Shown here piece by piece: positions 4,980-5,164 of a stretch of DNA of 5,164 bases. Location of the stretch: assembly GCA_030599405.1 (NCBI GenBank), contig JAUVOB010000154.1:1-5164 (forward strand), read 5' to 3'. Both the position numbers and the translations under genes were made by a program. Source of the stretch: Chloroflexota bacterium. GTDB lineage: Bacteria; Chloroflexota; Anaerolineae; Promineifilales; Promineifilaceae. Positions within the stretch are counted from its first letter, which is position 1; every line of letters starts with the position of its first letter. The notes below the pieces were generated by a model. It saw only the letters and a list, made by a program, of their open reading frames with translations. It made no database searches and had not been told where the DNA came from.

Positions 4980-5164
4980 ACCATATCGATAGTTTTCTGA
5001 CCTCGGCCGGTCGCGTGATTTACACTTTCCCGGTTCGCGCCTTTCCCGGTCTCATGGCTAACATATATGTTATCGGCGATGGTGACTCAAAGGTATTAGT
5101 CGACTGCGGATCAGGCATGGATAAGTCCAATCAGGACTTACTCGATGGTTTGGAGGCATTAAGC
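4976..5164 (+). CDS. MBL-fold metallo-hydrolase, N-terminal fragment (continues off window)
   Basis: 63 residues are visible with no stop before the window end. An aromatic/hydrophobic first strand is followed by ANIYVIGDGDSKVLVDCGSG (28-47), the usual opening of the metallo-beta-lactamase fold: a strand, a turn, then LVDCGSG with D43 as the motif-1 Asp. The metal-binding HxHxDH motif would lie further downstream, outside the window, so catalytic competence and substrate cannot be judged. Members range from glyoxalase II and lactonases to RNases. The only usable start is ATG at 4976, which overlaps the stop of a 4-codon ORF. It is separated from kynU by 194 bp of repeats, so a role in kynurenine metabolism is not implied. 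Confidence 0.75.
   Translation, partial: MNHIDSFLTSAGRVIYTFPVRAFPGLMANIYVIGDGDSKVLVDCGSGMDKSNQDLLDGLEALS

Overview
The window looks like ordinary chromosome from a free-living bacterium. The best taxonomic guess, held loosely, is a Chloroflexota (Anaerolineae-type) organism. That guess rests on recalled resemblance of the partial membrane glycosyltransferase-like protein to large proteins common in that phylum, and on the mix of neighbours. No rRNA, tRNA, CRISPR array, transposase or phage gene was found.

Layout: (1) 1-885, minus strand: N-terminal 295 residues of a polytopic membrane protein resembling GT-C glycosyltransferases, cut by the window edge. (2) 994-2346, minus strand: an exported glycosyl-hydrolase-like protein of the GHL10/DUF187 family. 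(3) 2347-2582: a divergent regulatory region, holding an 18-codon micro-ORF with three Trp and four Cys codons on the plus strand. (4) 2583-3212, plus strand: KynB-type arylformamidase. (5) 3213-3506: a gap with a nested hairpin and a perfect palindrome. (6) 3507-4781, plus strand: kynureninase KynU. (7) 4782-4975: two heptanucleotide tandem repeats, a small inverted repeat and a strong ribosome-binding site. (8) 4976-5164, plus strand: start of an MBL-fold hydrolase, cut by the window edge.

The metabolic core is kynB plus kynU. KynB deformylates N-formylkynurenine to kynurenine, and KynU cleaves kynurenine to anthranilate and alanine. The first enzyme, tryptophan 2,3-dioxygenase (kynA), is not in the window. 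The two minus-strand genes suggest envelope or glycan work and are probably unrelated to tryptophan metabolism.

The most interesting signal is the Trp-rich micro-ORF just upstream of kynB. It could be a TnaC-like tryptophan-sensing leader peptide for the kynurenine genes, but its ribosome-binding site is poor and no attenuator is evident, so it is a hypothesis. Secondary points are a four-codon ORF that overlaps the MBL start by ATGA, and the structured kynB-kynU gap.
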